Origin: an uncultured Acidobacteriota bacterium
GTDB taxonomy: Bacteria > Acidobacteriota > Blastocatellia > RBC074
Reading direction: 5' to 3'
Assembly (NCBI GenBank): GCA_902825875.1
Contig: CADECP010000019.1
Location: forward strand, 1-41,164
Length of the DNA stretch: 41,164 bases
The position numbers and the translations under genes were made by a program. Shown here one piece after another: positions 19,954 through 29,101 of this stretch. Position 1 is the stretch's first letter. Each line of letters begins with the position of its first letter. Under the pieces are notes generated by a model. It was given only the letters and a program-made list of their open reading frames with translations. It did no database searches and was not told the origin of the DNA.

Positions 19954-21204
19954 ATGGCTAAACAAAACTCACCCATCGTCGGATTGGATATTGGCACCAG
20001 CAGCGTGCGCGTGGTGATCGCCGAATTGATAGAAGGCGAACTGGAAATTGTCGGCGTGGGCGAAGCCGAGTCCAAAGGCTTGCGAAAAGGCGTCATCAGC
20101 AAACCCGACTTGACCGTTGATTCAATCAAACGCGCCATCGAAACCGCCGAGCGCATGTCAGGCTTGCAGGTTCACGATGTTTACGTCGGTCTGGCCGGAT
20201 CGCATATCAAAGGCGAAAACAATCACGCGATGATCGCCATTCCCGGTCGTCATCGAGAAATCAACCGCGACGACATTCGCCGAGTGATTGACACTGCCTG
20301 CGCGATCACGATTCCTTCTGGACGCGAAGTCGCCGATGTGTTGCCGCAGGAATATACAGTGGACGATCAGGACGGTATTGACGATCCGTTGGGCATGCTC
20401 GGTTCGCGGCTGTCGGTTTCGGTTCACATCGTGACAAGTCCTGTGGCGGCCAAACAAAACGTCATCACCAGCGTTTCGCGCGCCGGATACTCCGTGACTG
20501 ATGTGTACTTGTCGAACCTTGCCGCCGCCGAAGCGATTTTAACTGACGAAGACCGCGAATACGGTTCAGCGGTCGTCAACATCGGTGGCGAAACCACCAG
20601 CCTGGCGATTTATCAACGCGGAGCCGTCTGGCACACCGCCGTGCTGCCCATCGGCGGAACTCATTTCACCAACGACATCGCCGTCGGATTGCGAACTCCG
20701 ATTCACGAAGCCGAACGAATCAAACGCGAAGAAGGCTGTGCGTTTCGCCAATTGCTGACGCCGGAAGAAGCGTCGGATTTGATTGAAGTTCCCAGCGTGG
20801 GTGGTCGCGCTCCGCGAGCGGTGTCACGGCAAATCCTCTGTGACATTTTGGAACCGCGCGCCGAAGAAGTCCTGTCGCACGTTCAGGACGAAATTCGTCA
20901 GGCTGGATTCGACCGCCAGCTTTCCAGCGGCATTGTGCTGACCGGCGGTGGCGCGATGCTCAACGGATTGGTTGAAGTAGCCGAACAGGTGTTCAACGCT
21001 CCGGTTCGCATTGGCGGAACAGGCGAATTCAATGGATTGATTGACGATGCGATGCAACCGTCGTATTCGGCGGCGTTGGGATTGGCGCTATATGGATTGC
21101 GCTGCGAACTCGGCATTGTCGGCAGCAGCCGCAATCAAGGTCGTCGCGCTCAATCGCCGGCGCTGATGGAAAAAGTAAAATCGTTTTTTGCCATCAAACG
21201 GTAA
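19954..21204 (+). CDS. ftsA: Cell division protein FtsA
   Basis: A 416-residue actin-fold ATPase that tethers FtsZ to the membrane. Seen: the phosphate-1 loop [16 protein letters not shown], the 1C SHS2-type region ([17 protein letters not shown]), the phosphate-2 motif [26 protein letters not shown], and the adenosine motif [14 protein letters not shown]. The C-terminal segment [12 protein letters not shown] is a typical amphipathic membrane-binding helix. GAGAGG precedes the ATG. ftsZ follows after 172 bases, which hold a candidate promoter. Confidence 0.95.
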   Translation: MAKQNSPIVGLDIGTSSVRVVIAELIEGELEIVGVGEAESKGLRKGVISKPDLTVDSIKRAIETAERMSGLQVHDVYVGLAGSHIKGENNHAMIAIPGRHREINRDDIRRVIDTACAITIPSGREVADVLPQEYTVDDQDGIDDPLGMLGSRLSVSVHIVTSPVAAKQNVITSVSRAGYSVTDVYLSNLAAAEAILTDEDREYGSAVVNIGGETTSLAIYQRGAVWHTAVLPIGGTHFTNDIAVGLRTPIHEAERIKREEGCAFRQLLTPEEASDLIEVPSVGGRAPRAVSRQILCDILEPRAEEVLSHVQDEIRQAGFDRQLSSGIVLTGGGAMLNGLVEVAEQVFNAPVRIGGTGEFNGLIDDAMQPSYSAALGLALYGLRCELGIVGSSRNQGRRAQSPALMEKVKSFFAIKR

Positions 21205-21263
21205 ACGTCTCGCGCCAGGCGAAAGAATTTCCGGCTTCATCGTTAATGTTGGCGGTGTTGCTG

Positions 21264-21291
21264 TTGGCATTTCAATATATCGTGGTAAAAT
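21264..21291 (+). promoter_or_regulatory. Candidate internal promoter for ftsZ
   Basis: TTGGCA (21264-21269), a 16-base spacer and TAAAAT (21286-21291) in the ftsA-ftsZ gap, about 85 bases before the ftsZ ATG. Extra ftsZ promoters are common in dcw clusters because FtsZ is needed in excess. Judged by eye. Confidence 0.5.
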
Positions 21292-21376
21292 CCGCCGCCA
21301 GCTACAAGATAGTGTGAGTGGCCAGAAATAACCAAAACCTTAAATGAAGCGCAGCAATCATTCAGGAGGCACAAGG

Positions 21377-22522
21377 ATGTCCGCAGAAGATCGTATGGAA
21401 CTGAATTACACATTTGATGATGAACCGCCAAGTTACGGCGCGCGAATCAAAGTCATTGGCATTGGCGGCGGTGGGGGAAACGCAGTCAATCACATGATTG
21501 ACGCGAGAATAGAAGGCGTGGAGTTTCTGGTCGCTAATACCGATTTGCAGGCGCTGAAACGGTCGCGCGCATCGGTCAAGTTGCAAATCGGAGCCAAGCT
21601 GACCAAAGGCTTGGGCGCTGGAGCGAATCCTGAAATCGGGCGCGACGCCGCGCTCGAAGACACCGAAAAGATCATTGAAGCTCTTGAAGGCGCGGACATG
21701 GTTTTCGTCACTGTCGGTTTGGGCGGCGGCACGGGAACCGGAGCGGCTCCGATCATTGCTTCGCTGGCGGCGGAACTCGACGCGCTGACGGTGGCCATTG
21801 TCACCAAACCATTTCAGTTCGAAGGTCGTCACCGAATGCGTCAGGCCGAAGCCGGACTCGAAGAATTGCGCTCGGTGGTGGACACGCTCATCACCATTCC
21901 CAATGGCCGATTGTTGCAAGCATCGGATCGCAATACTTCGCTCAGCGATGGTTTCAAAATGGCCGACGATGTGTTGCGCCAGGCGGTGCAGGGCATTTCC
22001 GATCTGATTACAACGCCGGGATTCATCAACGTGGATTTCGCCGACGTGCGAACGATCATGAAAAGCATGGGCATTGCTCTGATGGGAACCGGTTCAGGCG
22101 TCGGCGAAAATCGCGCGATGGAAGCCACGCAGCGCGCCATCAGCAGCCCGCTGCTGGAAGAAGCTTCGATCAACGGAGCGCGCGGCGTGCTGGTCAACAT
22201 CACCGGTGGAGCCGATCTGACTTTGCGCGAAGTGGATGAAGCGATGAACGTCATTCACGATGCTGCCGATCCTGATGCCAACATCATCTTCGGTACGGTG
22301 CCGGACGATAAACTGCAAAACGAAATGAAGATCACCGTCATCGCCACCGGTTTTGAACAGCCAAAGGTTGAAAAGCTTCACCCTTTGCGCCCGACGGCGA
22401 TTCAGGGTGGAGCCATGACCAACAACAGTCAGCCTCAAATGGTTCGTCAGAATTCTCCATCGCCGCTGTTCCGCGAAGAAGATTTGGACGTGCCCACCTT
22501 CATCCGCCGCAAAGCGGATTAA
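21377..22522 (+). CDS. ftsZ: Cell division GTPase FtsZ
   Basis: A 381-residue tubulin homologue that builds the Z ring. Seen: [29 protein letters not shown], the GTP-binding GGGTGTG (116-122), [14 protein letters not shown], the T7 synergy loop region ([14 protein letters not shown]) and [15 protein letters not shown]. After a short linker it ends in [11 protein letters not shown], the conserved peptide that binds FtsA. ATG 21377 has a perfect AGGAGG 7 bases upstream; the open frame to 21344 is not used. It is the last gene of the cluster, followed 20 bases later by a strong terminator hairpin. Confidence 0.97.
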   Translation: MSAEDRMELNYTFDDEPPSYGARIKVIGIGGGGGNAVNHMIDARIEGVEFLVANTDLQALKRSRASVKLQIGAKLTKGLGAGANPEIGRDAALEDTEKIIEALEGADMVFVTVGLGGGTGTGAAPIIASLAAELDALTVAIVTKPFQFEGRHRMRQAEAGLEELRSVVDTLITIPNGRLLQASDRNTSLSDGFKMADDVLRQAVQGISDLITTPGFINVDFADVRTIMKSMGIALMGTGSGVGENRAMEATQRAISSPLLEEASINGARGVLVNITGGADLTLREVDEAMNVIHDAADPDANIIFGTVPDDKLQNEMKITVIATGFEQPKVEKLHPLRPTAIQGGAMTNNSQPQMVRQNSPSPLFREEDLDVPTFIRRKAD

Positions 22523-22541
22523 GCAAGCGGCTCAAGTACAC

Positions 22542-22584
22542 AAACGAAAACGGCGACTCTGATGAAGAGTCGCCGTTTTCGTTT
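22542..22584 (+). terminator. Intrinsic terminator after ftsZ
   Basis: A perfect 19-bp stem (22542-22560 with 22566-22584) and a 5-base loop GATGA, 20 bases after ftsZ. The stem includes AAAACGGCGACTC and so has an A-rich foot and a T-rich end (TTTTCGTTTT). It closes the 18-kb dcw transcription unit. Confidence 0.85.
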
Positions 22585-22657
22585 TGGAGTGCTGTGACTT
22601 GTCACAGCTTTGGCATTCTTTACCAATCGCTTCGAACTACTTCATCGCTTGAGTTGA

Positions 22658-22688
22658 GAATACGGCGACTCGACTCGTCGCCGTATTC
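22658..22688 (-). terminator. Hairpin after the first APC permease gene
   Basis: GAATACGGCGAC (22658-22669) and GTCGCCGTATTC (22677-22688) form a 12-bp stem with a 7-base loop, 11 bases beyond the permease stop codon. No T-run follows. It shares ACGGCGACTC with the neighbouring ftsZ terminator. It would separate the two converging units. Confidence 0.6.
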
Positions 22689-22698
22689 CGGCTGGCAA

Positions 22699-24498
22699 TT
22701 ATTTGCCGTGCAATTGGGAGTAATGAGCGAAGAACCAATAAGTGATTCCCACCCAGGCTGCCAAATTCAACAGCGACACGATCAAGCCCATTGTTTTGAC
22801 CTGTGCGCTTCGGCCAACGCCTTTTTTGCCATACATCAGCATGACGAACAGCAGCCCGACGACAATCCAGAAAAACAACCGGATGCCGTAATCGAGCGCG
22901 GTAGCGTTGGCGACGTATGTTTTCACCTGCCAGGCAGTCAGAATCAGGGTCAATACAATGCCAACCAGCGCCGCGACAGGCGGTTTGTAATTTTCCGCCT
23001 GAACTGCGCCGCCGCTATCGCCGAGTTTGCTGTTTGAATAACTGTAGGCAAAGTAAATCACCAAACCGATGGACATCCAGTCAATCAAACGAATCCAAGT
23101 GTCCAGCGGCAAACTATTCATCAAATATGCCGCTGAGAGAACCGTGGCAACTGGAATGAATGGAGACAGCGGCACTTTGAACGGGCGACTCATGTTCGGG
23201 TTGGTTTCGCGCAGGATGATGATGCCTGTGCCGACGATGACAAACGCGAACAACGTTCCGATGCTGACCAGTTCGCCCAGCAAACTGATCGGGACCAGGC
23301 CGGCCAAAATCGCCACAATCGTTCCGGTAATGGCCGTGGTGATGTGCGGCGTTTGGTATTTCGGATGGACTTTGGCCGCCCAGGTCGGCAGCAATCCGTC
23401 TTTCGACATCGAATAAAACACACGCGGCTGACCCATGACCATCACCACCATCGTTGAACTCAAACCGAGCACAGCGCCGACTTTGATAATTGTCGGGAAG
23501 ACCGACAGGACTTTCCCCATCGTCGTGCCTTGTGCCAATTTCAGCGCCTCGTCAACGGCCACGGCAATCGGAGCCGCAGCGTTGGTCAACAGCTTGTAAT
23601 CCACTAAACCTACCATGACTCCGGCAACCAGCACATACAGCACTGTGCAAATCGCCAGCGAACCGATGATGCCGATTGGCATATCTTTTTGCGGATTCTT
23701 GGCTTCCTGAGCAGCGGTGGAAACCGCATCAAAGCCGATGTAAGCAAAGAAAATGACCGCCGCTCCGGTAATCACGCCTCCGAAACCGAATGGCATGAAT
23801 TCGGCGCAACCTGGAGTTCCGGGTGTGCAACCCATTCCCAGATTCGCTTTGTTGACGTAACCGATTCCGGCAACGATGAACAAAATGACGACGACTACTT
23901 TGACCAGCACGATGACCGAATTGAAGCTGGCTGATTCCTTGATTCCTTTGATCAGCAACAGCGTCACTCCGACGGCGATCAACAAACTGGGCAGATTGAC
24001 AATGCCTCTGACAGTGCTGCCGTCGGCCAAGGTCATCACAGTCCAGGGACCGGCGGTTAGCTGCGCTGGAAAAACAATGCCAAAGTCATTGAGCAAACTG
24101 ACCAGATACCCCGACCAGCCAACTGCAACAGTCGCCGCACCGAATGCATATTCCAGAATCAAATCCCAGCCAATAATCCAGGCGACGAATTCGCCCAGAG
24201 TGCCGTATCCGTAAGCGTACGCCGAGCCGGAAATTGGAACGCTGGCAGCGAATTCCGAATAACAAAGCGCCGCAAACGCGCTGACGATTCCGGCCAGAAT
24301 CATTGAAATCACGACCGCAGGCCCGGCATGTTTTCCGGCGGCTTGCCCTGTCAGCACGAAAATGCCGGTTCCGATGATCGCTCCAACGCCGAGCATTGTC
24401 AGATCAAGTGAGGTGAGCGCCTTTTTCAGAGTATGTTCGCCGGTTTCCTGAGCCTCGGCGATAATCCGATCAATTGGCTTCGTTGCAAACAATGACAT
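22699..24498 (-). CDS. APC-superfamily amino acid permease (CAT-like)
   Basis: A 599-residue inner-membrane transporter with about 14 hydrophobic segments. The family motif GAIIGTGIFVLTG lies in TM1 near residues 38-50, then SEFAASVPISGSAYAYGYGTLGE and AYIGFDAVSTAAQEAKNPQKDMPIG of cationic amino acid transporter-like permeases (YfnA/YhdG group). These are secondary transporters using proton or exchange coupling; the amino acid is not predictable. A CTPGTPGC loop with two cysteines sits between two helices. Start ATG 24498 has AGGAGG upstream. It converges on ftsZ and lies downstream of a second, different APC permease. Confidence 0.88.
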   Translation of the reverse strand: MSLFATKPIDRIIAEAQETGEHTLKKALTSLDLTMLGVGAIIGTGIFVLTGQAAGKHAGPAVVISMILAGIVSAFAALCYSEFAASVPISGSAYAYGYGTLGEFVAWIIGWDLILEYAFGAATVAVGWSGYLVSLLNDFGIVFPAQLTAGPWTVMTLADGSTVRGIVNLPSLLIAVGVTLLLIKGIKESASFNSVIVLVKVVVVILFIVAGIGYVNKANLGMGCTPGTPGCAEFMPFGFGGVITGAAVIFFAYIGFDAVSTAAQEAKNPQKDMPIGIIGSLAICTVLYVLVAGVMVGLVDYKLLTNAAAPIAVAVDEALKLAQGTTMGKVLSVFPTIIKVGAVLGLSSTMVVMVMGQPRVFYSMSKDGLLPTWAAKVHPKYQTPHITTAITGTIVAILAGLVPISLLGELVSIGTLFAFVIVGTGIIILRETNPNMSRPFKVPLSPFIPVATVLSAAYLMNSLPLDTWIRLIDWMSIGLVIYFAYSYSNSKLGDSGGAVQAENYKPPVAALVGIVLTLILTAWQVKTYVANATALDYGIRLFFWIVVGLLFVMLMYGKKGVGRSAQVKTMGLIVSLLNLAAWVGITYWFFAHYSQLHGK

Positions 24499-24700
24499 CC
24501 TGTCCTCCTTGGCCTGGATTTGAAAAGCAGGCCGTTTCGAGTTTAACCAAGTAATGCTGTGTTCAGCAGATTGTGTAGAAATTTTGACTGCGTGTGGAAT
24601 CGCGGTGTGACCGAAAAACGATTACGATCCCGAAGTGGCGCATACTCTAAACGCTCGGTTTGGAAAGCGTCAATGGCTTCACAGGTTAATCTTTGAACCT

Positions 24701-24774
24701 GATGCAGTATCGCGCGCGTCAGCAAACGACTGACTGAGTGGGGAAACGCTTGCTTACGCGCGCGGTGTTGCACC
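24701..24774. repeat. Imperfect 28-bp inverted repeat between the two permease genes
   Basis: Arms 24701-24728 and 24747-24774 pair at about 22 of 28 positions. The right arm contains TTGCTTACGCGCG, the core of the 30-bp repeat between murF and mraY, and overlaps the stop codon of the second permease. This is a second, more diverged copy of the same element family. Confidence 0.75.
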
Positions 24775-26220
24775 TGTGCGCCAGGAAAAATAAACCGGAA
24801 CGCCTGACAACACGATCAGCAATCCGGGCCAGGTCGTCGCGGTTTGGTAAGTGAACAACACCGCCAAAATTACTGCGGCTCCGACGATGTACAGCGCAGG
24901 CACAATTGGGTAGCCAATGGCTTTGTAAGGGCGCTCCGCGTTTGGCTGTTTGCGGCGCAGCACGAAAATTCCGGCAATCGTCAGGATGTAAAAAATCAGC
25001 GCCGCCGAAATCACGTAAGTCAGCAAATCGCCGTACAAGTTGCCGTAACTGCCATCGGCTTTGATCGTACGCGGCAACGTCAGCGTCGCCGCCAACGCCC
25101 CTTGAATCCACAATCCCCAAGCCGGAACCGCGTTGCCATTCAAGTCGCCCGCTCGTTTGAAAAACAATCCGTCGCGCGACATTGCGTAATAAGCGCGCGC
25201 TCCGGCGAGGATCAATCCGTTATTGCAGCCAAAGGTCGAAACCAGCATGACCACCGCCATCAACGTAGCTCCGAATCCTGGAAAAACTACGTTTGCTGTG
25301 GCGGCGGCAACACGATCACTCGGAACTTGCTGAATGGTTTCCAGCGGCAGCGACACCAGATATGCAACGTTCGCCAACAGATACAGCGTGATGACCAAAC
25401 CCGTTCCCATTGCCAGCGAAAGCGGGACGTTGCGTTTTGGGTCTTTCACTTCTCCGGCGGTGAAGGTGATGTTGTTCCAGGCGTCGGCGGAAAACAGCGA
25501 ATTGGTTTGCGAAACGCACAGGCCGACAAACAGGCCGAACGCAGTCGCGGCAGTCAGCCCGTGCCCGACATCCTGCAAAGTCCCGCGCACAGCCCAGAAA
25601 TCTCCGAAGTTCGATCCGACCGCGCCGGAGTTCCAGCCAACCAACAATCCCAACACAATCAACGCGATCAAACCGCCGGTTTTGGCAATGGTGAAAACGT
25701 TTTGGACAAGTTTGCCCAGCTTCAATCCGCGCGTGTTCATCCAGGTCAGCAGCGCAATCATTGCCACGCCGACAAGCTGAGCCGTTGAAAGCGAAACGGC
25801 GTAACTCGATCCGAGATTGATCGGCTTAATCAGGTAATTCGATTCGGAAACTGTCGGCCACAACACGCCCAGAAAGCGAGCAAAGCCAACGGCCACAGCC
25901 GCAATCGTTCCGGTTTGAATAACCAGAAACAGCGTCCAGCCGTACAAAAATCCCCACAGTGGAGAAAATGCTTCGCGCAAATAAACGTATTGACCACCGG
26001 CTTTGGGCATCATCGCGGCCAGTTCGCCGTAACTCAGCGCGCCGACCATAGTCAGAAATCCGGTCAGCAACCAGGCGACCAGCAACCATCCGGGCGAACC
26101 GACTTGCCGCGCCATATCCGCCGATACGATGAAGATGCCGGAGCCGATCATCGAACCCGCGACGATCATCGTCGAATCCAGCAAACCCAGACCGCGAACG
26201 AATTTTTCTTCTTGAGCCAT
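24754..26220 (-). CDS. APC-superfamily amino acid permease (LAT-like)
   Basis: A 488-residue permease with 12 predicted helices. Seen: GSMIGSGIFIVSADMARQVG in TM1, LSYGELAAMMPKAGGQYVYL, AFSPLWGFLYGW, and the TM6-7 region SADAWNNITFTAGEVKDPKRNVP, which resembles the L-type amino acid transporter group. It exchanges or takes up neutral amino acids by family; the substrate is unknown. It follows rseP by 65 bases on the same strand with a weak hairpin between, and the start ATG 26220 has no clear ribosome site. The C-terminal codons TPRA and the stop lie in an inverted repeat arm. Confidence 0.87.
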   Translation of the reverse strand: MAQEEKFVRGLGLLDSTMIVAGSMIGSGIFIVSADMARQVGSPGWLLVAWLLTGFLTMVGALSYGELAAMMPKAGGQYVYLREAFSPLWGFLYGWTLFLVIQTGTIAAVAVGFARFLGVLWPTVSESNYLIKPINLGSSYAVSLSTAQLVGVAMIALLTWMNTRGLKLGKLVQNVFTIAKTGGLIALIVLGLLVGWNSGAVGSNFGDFWAVRGTLQDVGHGLTAATAFGLFVGLCVSQTNSLFSADAWNNITFTAGEVKDPKRNVPLSLAMGTGLVITLYLLANVAYLVSLPLETIQQVPSDRVAAATANVVFPGFGATLMAVVMLVSTFGCNNGLILAGARAYYAMSRDGLFFKRAGDLNGNAVPAWGLWIQGALAATLTLPRTIKADGSYGNLYGDLLTYVISAALIFYILTIAGIFVLRRKQPNAERPYKAIGYPIVPALYIVGAAVILAVLFTYQTATTWPGLLIVLSGVPVYFSWRTGATPRA

Positions 26221-26232
26221 AGCAGAAAGGAA

Positions 26233-26261
26233 AAGGGCGATCCGTTTTCCGAACCGCCCTT
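26233..26261 (-). terminator. Weak terminator-like hairpin after rseP
   Basis: On the minus strand AAGGGCG (26261-26255) pairs with CGCCCTT (26239-26233), with a 15-base loop, followed by TTCCTTT. The stem is short, so partial read-through into the permease gene is likely. Confidence 0.4.
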
Positions 26262-26285
26262 GTTTTGAGTCAGATTGTTTGAAAA

Positions 26286-27740
26286 CTATTTGCCCGCCGG
26301 TTGAGGCGATTGTTCCGGCTGTGTTGCCTGCGCCGGAGCCTGTTGTTGAGGTTGCGACTGTTGCTGAACCTGGGCGGGTTGAGCGGATTTCTTGCTGAAG
26401 TAATTTTCGCCCAACCGCAAAAAGTCGTTGCCAAACACGAAAATAATCAGCGCGCCGACAATGGCCAAACCAACGGTTTGAATGCGTTCGCGCAATTTCA
26501 TGGTCATTGTCCAGCCGACCAGTCCCATCAATCCTTCGACAAACAACATGACGATCATGCCGCCGTCCAGCACTGGAATCGGCAACAGGTTGAAGATTCC
26601 CAAATTCAAACTCAGGAAGCCCATCCAGCTAATCATGCTGGCCCAACCGCCCGCGTTGTAAGTTTCGATGGTGGCGGTCGCCATTCCAACCGGTCCTTGC
26701 AGCGAATCACGAACCGACCGCGACCCGGCGAACATCTGCCGGAAACCAATGGCCGTGCCACGCAAAATTCGCATGTTGTAATCCCAACCGTAGCGCAAAG
26801 CGTCCGTTACCGAAGACGTTTTGACCAGTGTGGACATGTTCAAAATGCTGATGCCGATGGCCAGTTTGTATTCGCCGTCAATCTGCGCAGGCGTGGCAGT
26901 CAAATCCAGCGGTTTGCTGTCACGTTCGACGGTGACAGTGATCGGCTGTCCGTTGCTGGTCTGAAGCGCGTTTTTGAATTCGCTCCACGATTTCAACGGT
27001 TGTCCATTGACGGCAGTGATGATGTCGTTGGCCTGCATTCCGGCCAAAGCGCCAGGTTTACCGGCTTCGACCGAAGTTACTTTGGCCTGTTTCATCGGCG
27101 TAGCCGCTTCCATTCCGGCTTCGCCGATTTTGTCCCGGCCAAGCTGTCTGGTTGCAGGCGTCAACGTCAGATCCATGACCTGCCCATTGCGTTCGATTTT
27201 CAGTGGAATTGGTTCGCCGGGGCGCAGGAAAATCTCGAATCGAATGTCGTCCCAAGTGGCTTTGTCATTGCCTTCGACGGCCAGGATTTTATCGCCGGGC
27301 AGCAATCCGGCTTTTTTGGCGGCTGAATTTTCCAGCACATATCCGATGACCGGTTGCTGGCTGTGGTCGGCGGTGTCGCGGAAACCGATCAAAATGCCTA
27401 CGGTTGGGATCAATAACGCAGTGACAATGTTGAACGCCGGGCCTGCCAGCGCGACTAAAAAGCGTTTCCATTTCGGATGCGAATTGAATTCATCGGCAGG
27501 AGCATCGCTTTTGCCCTGCAACATTTCCAGATTCTCTCCGCGAAAGCGTACATAACCGCCCAACGGAACGGCGCTGAACCGATAATCGGTGTCGCCGTAT
27601 TTGAACCCGAACAAGCGCGGGCCGAAACCCACTGAAAAGACTTCGACGCCGATGCCCAGCATTTTGGCAACGATGAAATGACCAAATTCGTGGATCACCA
27701 CCATCGCACACAGCACAATGATAAAAGCGACTAAACCCAT
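26286..27740 (-). CDS. rseP: Site-2 zinc metalloprotease RseP
   Basis: A 484-residue intramembrane protease of the M50 family, which cleaves anti-sigma factors and signal peptide remnants within the membrane. Seen: HEFGH (His17, Glu18, His21) in the first helix, GFGPRLFGFKYGDTDY, VPLGGYVRF, two PDZ domains (about residues 125-200 with AAKKAGLLPGDKILAVEG, and about 210-285 with PGALAGMQANDIITAVNG), and the second active-site motif NLLPIPVLDGG. The C terminus has an unusual low-complexity tail of about 50 residues rich in Gln, Pro and Ala. dxr and bamA, frequent neighbours, are absent. GGAGAG precedes the ATG. Confidence 0.93.
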   Translation of the reverse strand: MGLVAFIIVLCAMVVIHEFGHFIVAKMLGIGVEVFSVGFGPRLFGFKYGDTDYRFSAVPLGGYVRFRGENLEMLQGKSDAPADEFNSHPKWKRFLVALAGPAFNIVTALLIPTVGILIGFRDTADHSQQPVIGYVLENSAAKKAGLLPGDKILAVEGNDKATWDDIRFEIFLRPGEPIPLKIERNGQVMDLTLTPATRQLGRDKIGEAGMEAATPMKQAKVTSVEAGKPGALAGMQANDIITAVNGQPLKSWSEFKNALQTSNGQPITVTVERDSKPLDLTATPAQIDGEYKLAIGISILNMSTLVKTSSVTDALRYGWDYNMRILRGTAIGFRQMFAGSRSVRDSLQGPVGMATATIETYNAGGWASMISWMGFLSLNLGIFNLLPIPVLDGGMIVMLFVEGLMGLVGWTMTMKLRERIQTVGLAIVGALIIFVFGNDFLRLGENYFSKKSAQPAQVQQQSQPQQQAPAQATQPEQSPQPAGK

Positions 27741-28007
27741 CTCAAACTCTCCTTCTCTTGGCAGACTGTCACCTATCGGGGACTGGCCAGTCTGTGAAAC
27801 GCAACCTGTTTGGCTGCAAGCAACTTAACGCCGGGGGAGTGTATTGCAGGCTCTGAAGTGAGTCAAAGCAGGTTTTACAACTCGAAGCGCCGCGCGAAGT
27901 TGGCGGCGAAAACACGACTTTGCAGCCGCACAAACGGAAAGGTAGACTGTCTCAACTTGTTCAGCATCGTGATTGCAATCAAGTCCAGTGAAGGAGGATC
28001 AAAGATT

Positions 28008-29075
28008 ATGAGCACTCATCACCTGTTGATCTGGAAAACTTTATTTGGTTTTTCAGTTATTTGCCTGCCATTTTTCGGTTCACTTGAAGCGCAATTGGCT
28101 CAGCAAGAACCATCGGTAATAAAGCAAGAAACCAGGACAAATGACAGTTTGGTCAAACTCTACGTTTCCGTTTTGGATAAAGAAAAGAATTTCATTTCAA
28201 ATCTAAACTATTACGACTTCGAGGTTTTCTGTGACAAAGTGCCGCAGCAAGTCAGTTACTTTGCCAAAAAAGATGAGCCTTTAGGAATTGTCTTTTTGCT
28301 GGATATGTCTGGCTCTATGCGAAATATGTTGGATTTGCCGAGTTCCTATCGCCCGATTGGTTTTGAACGAGGCTGGAAAGGTACCTATCAAAAATTAATT
28401 GCCGCGGTTCCGACATTTGTCGAAACCAGCCATCAGCTAAATGAGTATTCGGTGATTCTTTTCAATCAGCAAGCTTGGTTGGCAGCCGGATGGACACGGA
28501 ATAAGCAAGAGCTTGAAGGTGTGTTGAGCAATGTGACAGCGACCACGCCTGCTGGTCAGACATCGCTTTATGATTCTTTGATTGCGGCAATTGAGCAGGC
28601 AAAAGGAAGCTCCTATTCGAAAAAAGCCGTAATTTTGCTCACTGATGGAACTGATAGCACATCGAAAATTGAGCGAAATAAATTGAACGTAACCTTACAG
28701 GAAAATGATGTGCCAGTGTATTCCATCGCTCTGAACCCTGATCTGTTTTCGCTGAAACATCATTTTTCAGGTACTGATCTACAGAAAAAAGCTGCGGAAC
28801 AGTTCTTTACGGATTTGGCTTTGATGACGGGTGGAGCAAGCTTTTTCCCCTTGAACCAGAATGATCTGACCCGTTGTCTGGACGAAATCGCCAAAGAGCT
28901 TCGCAATCAGTATGTGATTGGTTTCAAGCCAACCTGCAATCCTAAGATGAATAAAGCTCATCGAGTAAAAATCAGGTTGTCCGAAAAATCTTCTGCTGCG
29001 GCGATGAGCAAAAACATTTCAATTCGTCACAGGGAAGAATACAAAACCAGTGTGGCTCTGAGTCACTCAAAATAA
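28008..29075 (+). CDS. Secreted VWA-domain protein (VWFA-related Acidobacterial domain type)
   Basis: A 355-residue exported protein. Residues 1-31 look like a signal peptide (LLIWKTLFGFSVICLPFFGS). A beta-rich N-terminal part (VKLYVSVLDKEKNFISNL) precedes a von Willebrand factor A domain with a complete MIDAS metal site: DMSGS (Asp99, Ser101, Ser103), Thr185 in AGQTSLYDS, and Asp213 in LLTDGTD. The layout matches the family described from acidobacterial genomes; function there is unknown, probably metal-dependent binding. ATG 28008 has AGGAGG 8 bases upstream; the frame extends to 27810 but without support. Base composition is more AT-rich than the neighbours. It diverges from rseP. Confidence 0.85.
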   Translation: MSTHHLLIWKTLFGFSVICLPFFGSLEAQLAQQEPSVIKQETRTNDSLVKLYVSVLDKEKNFISNLNYYDFEVFCDKVPQQVSYFAKKDEPLGIVFLLDMSGSMRNMLDLPSSYRPIGFERGWKGTYQKLIAAVPTFVETSHQLNEYSVILFNQQAWLAAGWTRNKQELEGVLSNVTATTPAGQTSLYDSLIAAIEQAKGSSYSKKAVILLTDGTDSTSKIERNKLNVTLQENDVPVYSIALNPDLFSLKHHFSGTDLQKKAAEQFFTDLALMTGGASFFPLNQNDLTRCLDEIAKELRNQYVIGFKPTCNPKMNKAHRVKIRLSEKSSAAAMSKNISIRHREEYKTSVALSHSK

Positions 29076-29101
29076 GAGTTGTAGAAAGAATCAAAATTGG
29101 A

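Noticed and set aside
24543..24773. A 76-codon minus-strand frame between the permease genes
   Set aside because: It runs through the inverted repeat, overlaps the permease stop region and shows no family features.
27810..28007. N-terminal extension of the VWA protein from an upstream start
   Set aside because: It would hide the signal peptide, and the ATG at 28008 has a consensus AGGAGG.
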